From Iodidimonas muriae (GTDB lineage: Bacteria > Pseudomonadota > Alphaproteobacteria > Sphingomonadales > Rhodothalassiaceae): a stretch of DNA of 64,000 nucleotides. Position numbers and translations under genes: made by a program. Every line of letters begins with the position of its first letter. The stretch's first letter is position 1. Shown in pieces: positions 45,816 to 53,501 of this stretch. Location: the NCBI RefSeq assembly GCF_014647255.1, contig NZ_BMOV01000003.1, positions 310,001 through 374,000 of the forward strand, written 5' to 3'. The notes below the pieces were generated by a model. That model did not search any database and was not told where the DNA came from. It saw nothing but the letters and a program-made list of their open reading frames with translations.

Positions 45816-47209
45816 CGAACGTACTCCATGAAAAACAGGCCGACCTTCCCTCACTTCAAGTCGATGTCGTGGAGCCCGGAAACGCCGCCAGACCGGGATA
45901 TATTCGATGCGAGATTGACGACCATGTGTCGTTCGACACGTCCAGAATGGAATCGTTCTTCTTCGCAAAGTGGGAGCCGGTCCTTCACGACGCTTTCCTC
46001 ATCGCGGCAGCGGTAGAGTTCTGCGACATGACGAAACGGCGCCCGACGCGAGGGTGGGGCCGTCACTTTGACCTCAGGATACCGGTCGATGATCCGGAGC
46101 GCTGGATGCAAGACGGCGTATCCTCGGCACTACGCGACGCTCTTGAATTTTTGACGAGCGACCGCTGGAGTTTCGAGTTTTATGCGCGCGAGAACCCTGT
46201 CGAGCCGCCACGGCAAGGGCAGTTCAATCTTAACCGGCAAATCTCGGCGGTAATACCTTTTAGCGACGGGCTGGACTCATGCGCCGTAGCCAGACTGGCC
46301 GCGCGGCAGTTGGGAGACCGTCTGGTCCGGGTTCGGCTCGGCACGAAGGATTTTGCGCCGAATGGCATCATGCCGGGGCTGGAGCCTTTCACGGCAGTAC
46401 CTTACAGCGTTCGACGGCACAGGAGTTCCAACACTGAGTCCAGCGCACGTTCACGCGGCTTCAAGTTTGCGCTTATCAGCGGCATAGCCGCCCATCTTGC
46501 GGATGCTGAAAAGATCATCGTTCCCGAAAGCGGTCAGGGTGCGCTCGGCCCATGCCTTATACCCGTCGGACATGCCTATCCGGATTACCGAAGCCACCCC
46601 CGTTTTGGGCGAAAAATGGAAGCATTTCTCCATTCACTGCTGGGCTTCCAGGGACGCTACGACTACCCGCATATCTGGGACACGAAGGGCCAGACGCTGG
46701 CCCGGTTCATTGAGATTTCATATGACACTGGCGCTTGGAAGGAAACCCGTTCCTGCTGGCAACAAAACAGACAAGTCGGCGTAAACGGCAGGGCTCGGCA
46801 ATGCGGCATCTGCGCTGCCTGCATGCTGCGTCGCCTGAGCGTCCACGCCGCCGGTCAGACCGAACCCGACGATACTTACGTCTGGGAAAACCTCGGAGCG
46901 CAAACGTTTAAGGAAGGCGCTACGCCGGACTTCGACGAGAAGAGAATTACCGGCGCTATGGAGCAATACGCAATCGCCGGGGCGCTCCACCTCGATCATC
47001 TGGCCGCGTTGTCGAAGTCACCAGCTAACAAACCTCGGCTGAACGTCGAATGTTTCCGGCTTAGCCAGTCCCTCGATCTGCCTTTGGATGATGTGAAGAA
47101 AAAGCTGGAGCAGCTGTTGGCACGGCACAAAAACGAATGGGAGAACTTTATGGCTTCGCTTGGACCGGATTCGTTCGTAGCAAAGTGGGTTGACGAGGCG
47201 CGGCCATGA
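45812..47209 (+). CDS. QueC-like PP-loop ATPase (QatC-related defence enzyme)
   Basis: 465 residues. Family members such as QueC use ATP to convert a carboxylate to a nitrile (preQ0 synthesis); QueC-like proteins in Qat and type IV CBASS loci act in antiphage defence. PP-loop SDGLDS at 151-156 (VIPFSDGLDSCAVARL), with Asp in place of the usual second Gly. The QueC zinc site is kept at Cys315, Cys331, Cys334 and Cys337 (QCGICAACMLRR). The N-terminal 140 residues and the 125-residue C-terminal helical part are extra relative to QueC. No queD, queE or queF is near, so a housekeeping queuosine role is unlikely. ATGA overlaps on both sides. Confidence 0.83.
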   Translation: MTNVLHEKQADLPSLQVDVVEPGNAARPGYIRCEIDDHVSFDTSRMESFFFAKWEPVLHDAFLIAAAVEFCDMTKRRPTRGWGRHFDLRIPVDDPERWMQDGVSSALRDALEFLTSDRWSFEFYARENPVEPPRQGQFNLNRQISAVIPFSDGLDSCAVARLAARQLGDRLVRVRLGTKDFAPNGIMPGLEPFTAVPYSVRRHRSSNTESSARSRGFKFALISGIAAHLADAEKIIVPESGQGALGPCLIPVGHAYPDYRSHPRFGRKMEAFLHSLLGFQGRYDYPHIWDTKGQTLARFIEISYDTGAWKETRSCWQQNRQVGVNGRARQCGICAACMLRRLSVHAAGQTEPDDTYVWENLGAQTFKEGATPDFDEKRITGAMEQYAIAGALHLDHLAALSKSPANKPRLNVECFRLSQSLDLPLDDVKKKLEQLLARHKNEWENFMASLGPDSFVAKWVDEARP

Positions 47210-48387
47210 GCGCTCTCGAGTCCATCCCGGCGACTGCCGTCGGGGATCGCCTCCGGCGCGCCCGCGAGGAAGCCGACCTGACCCAGCAAGACGCAGCCGA
47301 CAAGATTGATGTCGCGCGCACGACTCTGGTTGCTATTGAAAAAGGACAGAGACGCGTCCGGTTTGACGAACTTCAACACCTGGCCAAAATCTACAAAACT
47401 TCCGTAAATGCCCTGCTTAGACAGGAGGCGGTTCACGTCGATCTCGTTCCGCGCTTTCGAAAACTCCCCGATGCCGCAGACAACGCGGCTAACGAGGCTG
47501 TCGCCATCATGTCGCACCTCGCGAAGGCAGAGGTCGAACTGGAAAATCTGCTTGGAATAAAGCGGACCAAGAACTATCCGCCCGAACGCCCGATTCTACG
47601 CGGGGACATTAAGGCGCAGGCGGAGCACGACGCGCTCGAACTCCGCCAGCGCCTCGGTCTAGGCAACGCCCCTATCGGTGACATCGTGACGCTGCTCGAA
47701 ATGGAAATGGGCGTGCGTGTTTACGTGCGACGCGTGGACGGCCGGATTTCCGGCCTGTTCGCCTACGACGAAGACCTCGGGCCGTGCATCCTGCTGAACG
47801 CCAACCATCCGCGAGAACGTCGGACCCAATCCGCCGCACACGAATGCGGTCACCTCGTTTCCACCAGAAACATGCCGGAAGTCCTGCACACGGACGAAGT
47901 CATGACCTCTCGCGAAGAACGGTATGCCGATGCCTTTGGAAGGGCCTTCCTCACGCCTCCCAGAGCCGTCATGCAGAAGTTCGAGGAAGTTAGGGCGGGT
48001 TCGGACCTGCTGACGCGTCGGCGTGTGATAATCCTTGCGCATTTCTTCGGCGTCTCGCGTGAAGCAATGGTGCGCAGACTCGAAGAACTCGAACTCGTCA
48101 AAACGGGAACCTGGGACTGGTTTCAGGCCAACGGCGGTATCACCGATGAGCACGTCAAGCAGGTGTTGGGCGACCTGAGCGTCGCCGACAATCAGAAAGC
48201 CGATGCCGACCGTCCGACGACGCTGCGACTCAACATGCTTGCAGCCGAAGCGTACCGACAGGATTTGCTTACCGAGGGGCAGCTCTCGGAGTTGCTCGAT
48301 CTTAAACGCATTGAGCTTCGCGAACTCCTTGATGACCTTGAGATAGAAGGGAGTGAGGCGGATGCGGCCCCCACCCTTCTTAAATGA
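47206..48387 (+). CDS. XRE helix-turn-helix fused to ImmA/IrrE metallopeptidase
   Basis: 393 residues. The XRE HTH is at about 12-70 (LRRAREEADLTQQDAADKID, VARTTLVAIEKGQ). The ImmA/IrrE zinc protease domain follows with HECGH at 212-216 (QSAAHECGHLVSTRN) and the third-ligand region EERYADAFGRAFLTP. The rest (about 300-393) is helical. Relatives cleave repressors to switch on mobile elements or toxin operons. Here it may sense damage or phage and control, or activate, the operon. Overlaps the QueC-like gene by four bases. Confidence 0.9.
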   Translation: MSALESIPATAVGDRLRRAREEADLTQQDAADKIDVARTTLVAIEKGQRRVRFDELQHLAKIYKTSVNALLRQEAVHVDLVPRFRKLPDAADNAANEAVAIMSHLAKAEVELENLLGIKRTKNYPPERPILRGDIKAQAEHDALELRQRLGLGNAPIGDIVTLLEMEMGVRVYVRRVDGRISGLFAYDEDLGPCILLNANHPRERRTQSAAHECGHLVSTRNMPEVLHTDEVMTSREERYADAFGRAFLTPPRAVMQKFEEVRAGSDLLTRRRVIILAHFFGVSREAMVRRLEELELVKTGTWDWFQANGGITDEHVKQVLGDLSVADNQKADADRPTTLRLNMLAAEAYRQDLLTEGQLSELLDLKRIELRELLDDLEIEGSEADAAPTLLK

Positions 48388-49006
48388 TCCGACGCGCATT
48401 CTTGTTGTCGATGCCAGTGCTGTTATCAGCATCACAGCGTCTGCGCGCGCACACCAGATTGTAAGTGCGATACCGAATCGCCTGATTGTGCCCGACGTAG
48501 TTGTGTCGGAACTGGAATCCGGCAGCCACAAGGGACGTTCGAACGCAGAACTACTCCGCGACCTGATAAAAGACGGCCAGTTAAATGTGGTAACAATGGG
48601 GGACGTGGCTGTAGGTTATTTCGAAGACTTGGTGATCGGTCCGGCAAGGGACACTCTCGACGACGGCGAAGCGGCGACGATAGCGTGCGCTTTGGAGATT
48701 GGCGGGGTTCCACTCATCGACGAACGCAAAGCGCGTCGCATATGTGACGAGCGCCATCCGGGTCTTGCCTATGGATACACTGTAGACATATTCGCGCATC
48801 CCAATGTCGGGAAAGCGCTAGGAGACGCAGATTTGGCGCAAGCTGTGCTCAATGCCCTCACGGAAGCGCGGATGCGTGTCTTGCCGCAGCACCTGGACTG
48901 GGTCGTGAATCTCGTAGGGCCGGAAAACGCCGCAAACTGCAACAGCCTGCCGCGTTCGGCCCGGCTACAGGCGAAAGTGGCAAAATCCGGCGGCGAAAAT
49001 AGCTAG
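48362..49006 (+). CDS. PIN-like nuclease domain protein
   Basis: 214 residues from the ATG at 48362 (GGGAGTGAGG upstream; a GTG at 48353 is possible). PIN-type acids are visible: Asp17 in VVDASA, Glu50 in VVSELESG, Asp101/Glu103 in LDDGEAATIACA and Asp120 in LIDERKAR. Such proteins (COG2405-like) are often found after XRE-ImmA genes. Likely the RNA-cleaving effector of the operon. It overlaps the 3' end of the ImmA gene by 26 bases. The C-terminal 60 residues are not part of the PIN fold. Confidence 0.82.
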   Translation: MRPPPFLNDPTRILVVDASAVISITASARAHQIVSAIPNRLIVPDVVVSELESGSHKGRSNAELLRDLIKDGQLNVVTMGDVAVGYFEDLVIGPARDTLDDGEAATIACALEIGGVPLIDERKARRICDERHPGLAYGYTVDIFAHPNVGKALGDADLAQAVLNALTEARMRVLPQHLDWVVNLVGPENAANCNSLPRSARLQAKVAKSGGENS

Positions 49007-49081
49007 AAAAATCGACGGCGCGATTACGCAGTTAACTGAACTGCCACTCCGCCAAGGCGGCCAACCTGCCACCTGCCGCAG

Positions 49082-49163
49082 GAGGGATCGTCAGCGAATA
49101 GAGCAGGCGGCCAAGCTCCGTGCGCGTAGCGTTTAGAGCCCGGTCCGGTAATGCCGGACGGGC
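49082..49163. repeat. Right copy of the direct repeat flanking the QueC-like operon
   Basis: Starts GAGGGATCGTCAGCGAAT and ends TAGAGCCCGGTCCGGTAATG followed by CCGGACG. Same orientation as 45075-45180, and about 24 bp shorter in its middle. Lies between the PIN gene and the convergent STAND gene. Confidence 0.7.
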
Positions 49164-49219
49164 CCGCTACTCTCAAAAATTCAAGGTCAAAGTCGGATTT
49201 GCCTAGCGCGGCTCAATCG

Positions 49220-52030
49220 TCATGCGCGCCGTCCGTGACATTTCTTGTATTTCTTGCCGGAGCCACAGGGGCATGGCGCATTGACCGGGTATTTTCCCGG
49301 AGGCAGTTTAAACTGCCATTGCGGTGGCGGCGGGCTAAGTTTGAGTTGGCTTATAAGCGCACGTTGACGCTGCAACTCTATCTGTCCCATCTCGTCGAGA
49401 CCACTCTCGTAGGGCGCTAACCGCGCCATTTCCTCGTCAGCTTGCTCGAACGCCCTGCAATACGCCAATACAACAGCATATTGGCTGCGAACAGATACTA
49501 CGTGACTGGCAAGCTTCGTCTTAAATATGGTCGGGATAAGATTTCTTTCAAAAACGTCGCGCGCACCGATGTAGTCATGGCGCTCAACAAATTCGTCAAC
49601 CAGATCCTGACCTACTCGCACAAACGAATCCAATGCTTGTGCCATGGAATAGAATTTCATGGCATGGATACGTGCCAATCCCGACTTCCTGCCCATACAG
49701 TGGCAAGCTTTCGCGTAAAGATCGAGCGAATCCGCCAAGTGTTTCAAGTCGTCAGTATGGTCCTTACCCTTTTTAAGCAGCGGCTGTATTTTATCCGGAT
49801 TCTTGCCGGTCACATCGCTGAGCGATAATCCGAGCACGTCATAATATTGTTCGATCAAATCGGATGTTTCATGGGCGCATTCCTCGAACATCCCCAGCTC
49901 GAACATGGCATGCGCATAATTGTAGCGCGCAATCCGGACATATTCCGGCCTGTCCGGAAGGAGGCGTGCAGTTTCCTCCATCGCTGCCTGTGCCGCCGTA
50001 GCATCGCCTTCGCGCGCGGCAAAGAGCATTCGCTTCATGCCGATGGCTAGACGTTCCGATTGCCCAAGATCATTCTCGGTAACGAGCCGTTCCATCAGTG
50101 CGAGCCTTTGACGAATGGCCTGTTCGTCGCCTTGTTTAAACTCGGCAAACACCAACCCATCCAATGCCCAAAAACGGTCTTCTGCTGACAACGCCTCGGA
50201 AGCTGCCGCTTGCTCGAGAAACGCTACGATCTCCGGCATGAAGCCAAGTTCGTGAAATAGCTCATCCGTCGCCATTGACACCAGCGGCTTGACATCTCCC
50301 AGAGCAACAAACAGACGGAGCAAAAGATTGACCTTTTGCACACTCCATTCACGCGGCAGCGTGGTTATCAAGAGATCGCGAATAGCGGCCTGCGCCTTTC
50401 GCAGGGTGGCGTTGCCGAGCGCTTCAAGGTGTGCCCGTCCGAGCAGGCGCATTGCGTCATGTATCTTGAAGCGCTCGGTGCCAAAGACCTGGATAGCACC
50501 TGCCGATCGGAGCTTCCGCAGTAGCTTGGCAACAGCTTTGTCGTCGAGATCAAACGTAGTCCGCAACACCTGCGCTGCGTCTGATTGGCTTAAGGGAACA
50601 TCACTGAGACTGAGCGCACCGATTGCCCCGCGTTCCTCGTCGGTGTAATTACCGAAGACACGAGCAAGAATCAGCTCCTGTGCGGTTTCAACGGCATGGG
50701 TCTGTTCCTCTAACTCCTGCGAGAATTGCGAGATGCCTCCTCCATTGTGCTGAACGGCAATCTGAAGGGCATTCTGGACATAAAGCGGCAAACCCGCTGT
50801 CAGCGTTTTTAGCCGTTCATAGGCGGCATAGTCTCCGTGACATCCAAGCGCCGCCCCTTCAGCGGCAATGGTCTCATTGGTCCAACCGAGAAGCGGCTGG
50901 GACTGGATTCCGAGGGTTGCTTCCATTAACGCGACCGCTGGACCTGGCTGTGCGAGCAACGCATATCGGAGATTATGCGAATGTTCGATCAGACTTTTTA
51001 GGTCGGCAGCGGGAACCCGATGTGCGTTATCGATCACAAGCGTCGCAGTCCTGTCGCTGTCGGCAAGATGTTTACCGATGGCAAAAAGAATTTCCGGTCC
51101 CGTCGCGCCCGGCAGCAAAATTTCCCCAAGTTTGCCGCCCGGTTTGCCGAACAAACGTGCGGCAAGTTCGCGGGCAACGGTAGCAGCCAGCGCGGTACCC
51201 GGAACCTCGCTGACATTGAAATAAGCCAAGGCATCACTTGTCTGTAACGCGGCTTGAGATACCCATGACGTCTTTCCCGCTCCTGAAAAGCCGGTAATAA
51301 GCCTGACGGGTTCTGCCGAGATAAGCGGTGGCTCTTGATCCTGCGAACGGTAATGCGGCGGTGGCGCAGGAAAGTCCTGTAGCTGAATAATAAGCTGTTC
51401 AAAAAGCTCCGGTAGAGCTTCCGTTCTGAAGGTATGGTCAGCGTGCGGCGAGGTGCCGGCCGCCGCAGACATTATCCGCCCCGCAAGTTTCCAAACCAGC
51501 GTCTCGGGCGCGAGGATGGCAAAGGGCAAGGTGCTCGCACTGTCGCAGCAGGAGGCAAGTGCATCGGCAACGCCCAGCCACGGTTCAGGTAATGGAGCCT
51601 CGATAACTGACGGGCAGCCGGGCCAATGGATAGCAACATCGGCGGGCCAACTTGCTTCCGCCAGCTTTTCGGAAAGACCGGGTCCTGGAGCGACGTTAGA
51701 AGCGACGACAAACGAAGCTGTGCCGTGTCTGCGACCTGTTGAATGTTCATCCCGAAGAGCATCAAAGCGCTGCAAGGCGCTCTTAATGTCGCTAAATATT
51801 AATGGTTTGTTACGCGTTTTGACCTGCACGTAGATACGTGCTTCTGGAAGCGCGATTTCAACATCCTCGTCGCTTTCAACAACAAGTTCCACCACACCCG
51901 CTCCGGCCGCCCTAAAGAGACAGGCCATCGCGTAGAGGTGTTGATACAGGAAGCCACGGTGAATGGCTTCGATCTGCGCCAGTTGGCCGCTGTCTAAGGT
52001 AAGAGGCGCGGCGGTGGTGGTACGTGACAT
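49220..52030 (-). CDS. Nuclease-STAND NTPase-TPR-SEC-C defence protein
   Basis: 936 residues. The N-terminus (about 20-145) resembles Cap4/Mrr-type nucleases, with Asp56 in ESDEDVEIA and the core strand IYVQVKTR (Gln69, Lys71). The STAND-type NTPase has Walker A TGFSGAGKTSW (246-256) and Walker B LVIDNAH (331-337), with a winged-helix region near 500-560. A long TPR-like helical part (about 600-900) probably senses a ligand. The protein ends in a SEC-C zinc motif (CPCGSGKKYKKCHG). This layout (nuclease, STAND, repeats) is that of Avs-like antiphage sensors. It follows the HEPN gene by 88 bp on the same strand. Confidence 0.85.
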   Translation of the reverse strand: MSRTTTAAPLTLDSGQLAQIEAIHRGFLYQHLYAMACLFRAAGAGVVELVVESDEDVEIALPEARIYVQVKTRNKPLIFSDIKSALQRFDALRDEHSTGRRHGTASFVVASNVAPGPGLSEKLAEASWPADVAIHWPGCPSVIEAPLPEPWLGVADALASCCDSASTLPFAILAPETLVWKLAGRIMSAAAGTSPHADHTFRTEALPELFEQLIIQLQDFPAPPPHYRSQDQEPPLISAEPVRLITGFSGAGKTSWVSQAALQTSDALAYFNVSEVPGTALAATVARELAARLFGKPGGKLGEILLPGATGPEILFAIGKHLADSDRTATLVIDNAHRVPAADLKSLIEHSHNLRYALLAQPGPAVALMEATLGIQSQPLLGWTNETIAAEGAALGCHGDYAAYERLKTLTAGLPLYVQNALQIAVQHNGGGISQFSQELEEQTHAVETAQELILARVFGNYTDEERGAIGALSLSDVPLSQSDAAQVLRTTFDLDDKAVAKLLRKLRSAGAIQVFGTERFKIHDAMRLLGRAHLEALGNATLRKAQAAIRDLLITTLPREWSVQKVNLLLRLFVALGDVKPLVSMATDELFHELGFMPEIVAFLEQAAASEALSAEDRFWALDGLVFAEFKQGDEQAIRQRLALMERLVTENDLGQSERLAIGMKRMLFAAREGDATAAQAAMEETARLLPDRPEYVRIARYNYAHAMFELGMFEECAHETSDLIEQYYDVLGLSLSDVTGKNPDKIQPLLKKGKDHTDDLKHLADSLDLYAKACHCMGRKSGLARIHAMKFYSMAQALDSFVRVGQDLVDEFVERHDYIGARDVFERNLIPTIFKTKLASHVVSVRSQYAVVLAYCRAFEQADEEMARLAPYESGLDEMGQIELQRQRALISQLKLSPPPPQWQFKLPPGKYPVNAPCPCGSGKKYKKCHGRRA

Positions 52031-52118
52031 GTTCTTTTTCCAAGATTTCTTGTTCTAGTTCTCGAAGGAGCTGCCCACTTTTTCGTGACAAGTCGATGGC
52101 TGTAGTGGATGTGCCACA

Positions 52119-52574
52119 TCATTCACTATCAAACGCCATCCGAACTTCATCAGAATTTTGAAGACAGACTATTAATATAGTCAGGCTGTGTTTAAGCAGA
52201 AGTTCGCTTCTCTCTGGCTCAAACCACCTACCGTTGAATTTACCGCCGTGGAACAGGTTATTCCGGACTCGCCTTACATATGTGAGAACTCGGTCAGACT
52301 GTAAATTGGTGGCGGGAGGGGCGTCACTCCATGAGAGGTTACCGCCGTCTATCACCTGTTTCTTGGGTGGATGCTCGAGGATGTATTTGACAGCCGTTCT
52401 AAATTCGGCATCGCTGGGGTTTTCGAAGGTCTGAGACAAGGACTGTGCAAACTTCTGCCAGTCGGGTTTCGCATCGCCATTTCCCGTATGAAATCCCGCT
52501 GCCTTGAGCGCGTATTCAAAACGGGCGAAAATTCTAAATACCTCGCTTGCAAGATTGTTTAATCGCTCTTCCAT
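52119..52574 (-). CDS. Small HEPN-like protein
   Basis: 151 residues from the ATG at 52574 (a TTG precedes it). Helical, with the motif RNNLFH at 104-109 (VRRVRNNLFHGGKF), the R-x4-6-H signature of HEPN RNases and RNase-like proteins. Its ATG overlaps the TGA of the Abi_C gene by one base, so the two are translated together. Probably an RNase or a partner of one. Confidence 0.75.
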   Translation of the reverse strand: MEERLNNLASEVFRIFARFEYALKAAGFHTGNGDAKPDWQKFAQSLSQTFENPSDAEFRTAVKYILEHPPKKQVIDGGNLSWSDAPPATNLQSDRVLTYVRRVRNNLFHGGKFNGRWFEPERSELLLKHSLTILIVCLQNSDEVRMAFDSE

Positions 52575-53482
52575 CAATTCGTTTCCAATCGTCCCGAAGT
52601 GTCATCGTGGCGACGCAAAGGAAGGGCGGGAAATTTTCTCTGCCAGGTTTCGATCAAGAATAACGAAGCGGTGCTTGCAGCGTGTATCGCAAGGTTGGCG
52701 ATACGTTCGTCAATCCTGACAAATCCGCGCTCGCGCCCATGAGCGTCTCCGCCATGCGTGCGAAGCGCCCCGATACCTTGGATCACCGTATGCAGGCCGG
52801 AAAGAACTTTCCGAACGTCGTCTGCTATCAACGGATTAATGTCGGAACGGTCCGGAGACAGCCCAAGGGGTTTTCGTACAGCGTTGTATAGGCCGGTCAC
52901 GTCCTTCTTGTCAGGCAAGGGCTCCCCAAGCTCGGTAAGTATGGAACGACAAACGCTTTCAATGGTCGAACACGCCGCAGTGACAGCATCTTCTGGATCA
53001 GATCGCGAACTGTCGAGCGCGCGATCAAGGTCGCGTTGTACGGTGTCGAAACTGATGACCTCGACAATGCCGGATAACCTCTCCAAGACGGGCGTAGATT
53101 TTCCAGCTTCCAGAAGACGCATTCTGCCGCCGGTCTGCCGAAGCTCGAACCCATCATAGGAAAGAGCCCCGTTCAGATAATCGACAACAGCACCATGGCG
53201 CTCGGGCTCGTTTATGAAATCACGAGGATCAGAAGCGGCTTCAATAATCCTAGGAAGCGTTTCTTGTGCGTCTGGGCCGTTATTAATCTGAATTAGACAG
53301 TCAACCAAATTCGGAACACGAGAGCCTGTAACCTGAAACTCAATATTGCAGGCGCCCATGAACCTCTCGATGTTCGGCCCACTGCGATAAATGCCGATCG
53401 ACGGAGTTGAATCGTTATACGAACCGCCGCTGATGACCTCAGCCAAAGCATTGATGACCTGTAGTGAAAGCGGAAACGGCAT
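52574..53482 (-). CDS. Abi_C-domain abortive-infection-like protein
   Basis: 302 residues. The N-terminal half (1-150) is unassigned. The C-terminal part fits the Abi_C family: AVTAACSTIESVCRSILTEL, GLYNAVRKPLGLSPD, VIQGIGALRTHGGDAHGRER and TASLFLIETWQ. The RTHGGDAH segment is a HEPN-like R-to-H motif. Family members cause abortive infection or appear beside restriction systems. It is 19 bp downstream of the DUF499 gene. Confidence 0.82.
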   Translation of the reverse strand: MPFPLSLQVINALAEVISGGSYNDSTPSIGIYRSGPNIERFMGACNIEFQVTGSRVPNLVDCLIQINNGPDAQETLPRIIEAASDPRDFINEPERHGAVVDYLNGALSYDGFELRQTGGRMRLLEAGKSTPVLERLSGIVEVISFDTVQRDLDRALDSSRSDPEDAVTAACSTIESVCRSILTELGEPLPDKKDVTGLYNAVRKPLGLSPDRSDINPLIADDVRKVLSGLHTVIQGIGALRTHGGDAHGRERGFVRIDERIANLAIHAASTASLFLIETWQRKFPALPLRRHDDTSGRLETN

Positions 53483-53501
53483 AACTGGTCCACATGGGTA
53501 A

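Noticed and set aside
45812-47209. QueC-like gene as a housekeeping queuosine gene
   Set aside because: No queD, queE, queF or tgt nearby, extra domains, and an operon with protease and PIN genes.
45255-49006. Calling the operon a Qat system
   Set aside because: The QatA-type ATPase and the TatD-like QatD are absent; only the QueC-like part is shared.
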